Assembly: GCF_017298635.1 (NCBI RefSeq)
Contig: NZ_CP071182.1
Location: forward strand, 1,612,001 to 1,676,000
Length of the DNA: 64,000 bases
Reading direction: 5' to 3'
DNA from: Paenalicyclobacillus mengziensis
Lineage (GTDB): Bacteria; Bacillota; Bacilli; Alicyclobacillales; Alicyclobacillaceae
Position 1 is the first letter of the stretch; each line of letters starts with the position of its first letter. Positions 63,651-64,000 of this stretch are shown one piece after another. The position numbers were made by a program, and so were the translations under genes. The notes under the pieces were generated by a model that was not told the DNA's origin, did not search any database, and was given only the letters and a program-made list of their open reading frames with translations.

Positions 63651-64000
63651 AGCCCCACACCCCACTTTGAGTCGAAGCTGTCACGGACGGCATCGGCCAT
63701 AAAATTAAGCGCCACCTGCAGCAATACCAGACATGCTCCAGGAAAGGCGATGAGCCACCAGTATCCATCGTATAGTCCCGACATGCCCTGAGCTATCATG
63801 GAGCCCCAATCAGGGTAGGGGGGCGGAAGATTGAATCCAAGAAAACTCGCCGTGGCAATGATGAGAACGGCTGTTCCAAAACAAGTGCTAACCGACGTAA
63901 GCAAGGAGGGCCATAGATTCGGCAGTAGGTGACGCAGGATGATGCGGCGACCATTCGCACCCAGCGATTTGGCGGCCATGACGAATTCACGCGTGCGGAA
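63647..64000 (-). CDS. Peptide/nickel-type ABC transporter permease, DppC-like (5' end outside window)
   Basis: The frame is open at the window edge, so the N-terminal half is missing. The visible C-terminal 117 residues contain the EAA loop (MAAKSLGANGRRIILRHLLPN, whose first residues lie at the edge) and helices ending in YWWLIAFPGACLVLLQVALNF. The last residues DAVRDSFDSKWGVGL are typical of DppC ends. The internal ATG at 63979 is not the start. It is translationally coupled to the DppB-like gene. Confidence 0.9.
   Translation of the reverse strand, partial: FRTREFVMAAKSLGANGRRIILRHLLPNLWPSLLTSVSTCFGTAVLIIATASFLGFNLPPPYPDWGSMIAQGMSGLYDGYWWLIAFPGACLVLLQVALNFMADAVRDSFDSKWGVGL

Overview
The window reads as a chromosome segment from a spore-forming Bacillota, most like the Alicyclobacillus/Alicyclobacillaceae group. 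This is inferred from gene content: a gerA-type germination operon, a LysM/GH18 cortex-lytic-type enzyme, a squalene-hopene/sporulenol-type cyclase, strong AGGAGG-type ribosome sites and frequent TTG/GTG starts. No rRNA or tRNA is present to fix the taxonomy, and no CRISPR array was seen.

Layout. 1-3150: end of a cobalamin operon (cbiA, cobQ, a periplasmic-binding-fold protein without signal peptide). 3150-5960: decayed DNA with an Rpn-type nuclease, a fragment of its paralogue, a thioredoxin-reductase fragment and copy 1 of an uncharacterised structured repeat. 5950-10800: an arsenic operon (CMD-like protein, arsD, two arsA, arsR, arsB, arsC, IscA-like protein) behind a promoter with a palindromic operator. 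10880-13100: M-box Mg2+ riboswitch and an Nramp-related transporter. 13190-14500: ynfA, a small ORF and a DUF1003 protein. 14550-18150: a mercury operon (MerF-like, CmtR-type ArsR, membrane thioredoxin, CcdA, MerA). 18200-22130: class Ia ribonucleotide reductase nrdAB under an NrdR-box-like site and a cobalamin riboswitch. 22900-26700: gerABC on the minus strand. 27400-30400: repeat copy 2, then a cold-response set (csp, ydjO-like, fatty-acid desaturase). 31330-34390: a DbpA-type RNA helicase gene split by an IS1380-family element. 35600-38000: second csp and recQ. 38020-40550: an IS200/IS605 element with tnpA and tnpB beside gene remnants. 40479-47452: an arabinose cluster (araR, araB, araE on minus; araD, araA on plus). 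47640-53020: cyclase, glycosyltransferase, PIG-L deacetylase and an IS1182-like transposase. 53450-55640: rhodanese, thioesterase, quinone oxidoreductase. 55680-57850: a second, nearly identical copy of the whole M-box/Nramp module. 57920-64000: EamA exporter, membrane protein, LysM/GH18, exonuclease III, aldo-keto reductase and two peptide-type ABC permeases, the last cut by the window end.

How the parts work together. Several modules are metal- or cofactor-responsive. Cobalamin synthesis genes lie about 15 kb from a B12-riboswitch-controlled, B12-independent ribonucleotide reductase. The arsenic and mercury operons are each controlled by an ArsR-family repressor encoded inside the operon. 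Two Nramp-related genes carry Mg2+-sensing M-box leaders, and their changed metal-site motifs suggest they move Mg2+ rather than Mn2+. IS insertions, truncated genes and a rebuilt araR 3' end show that much of the window is an actively rearranged accessory region.
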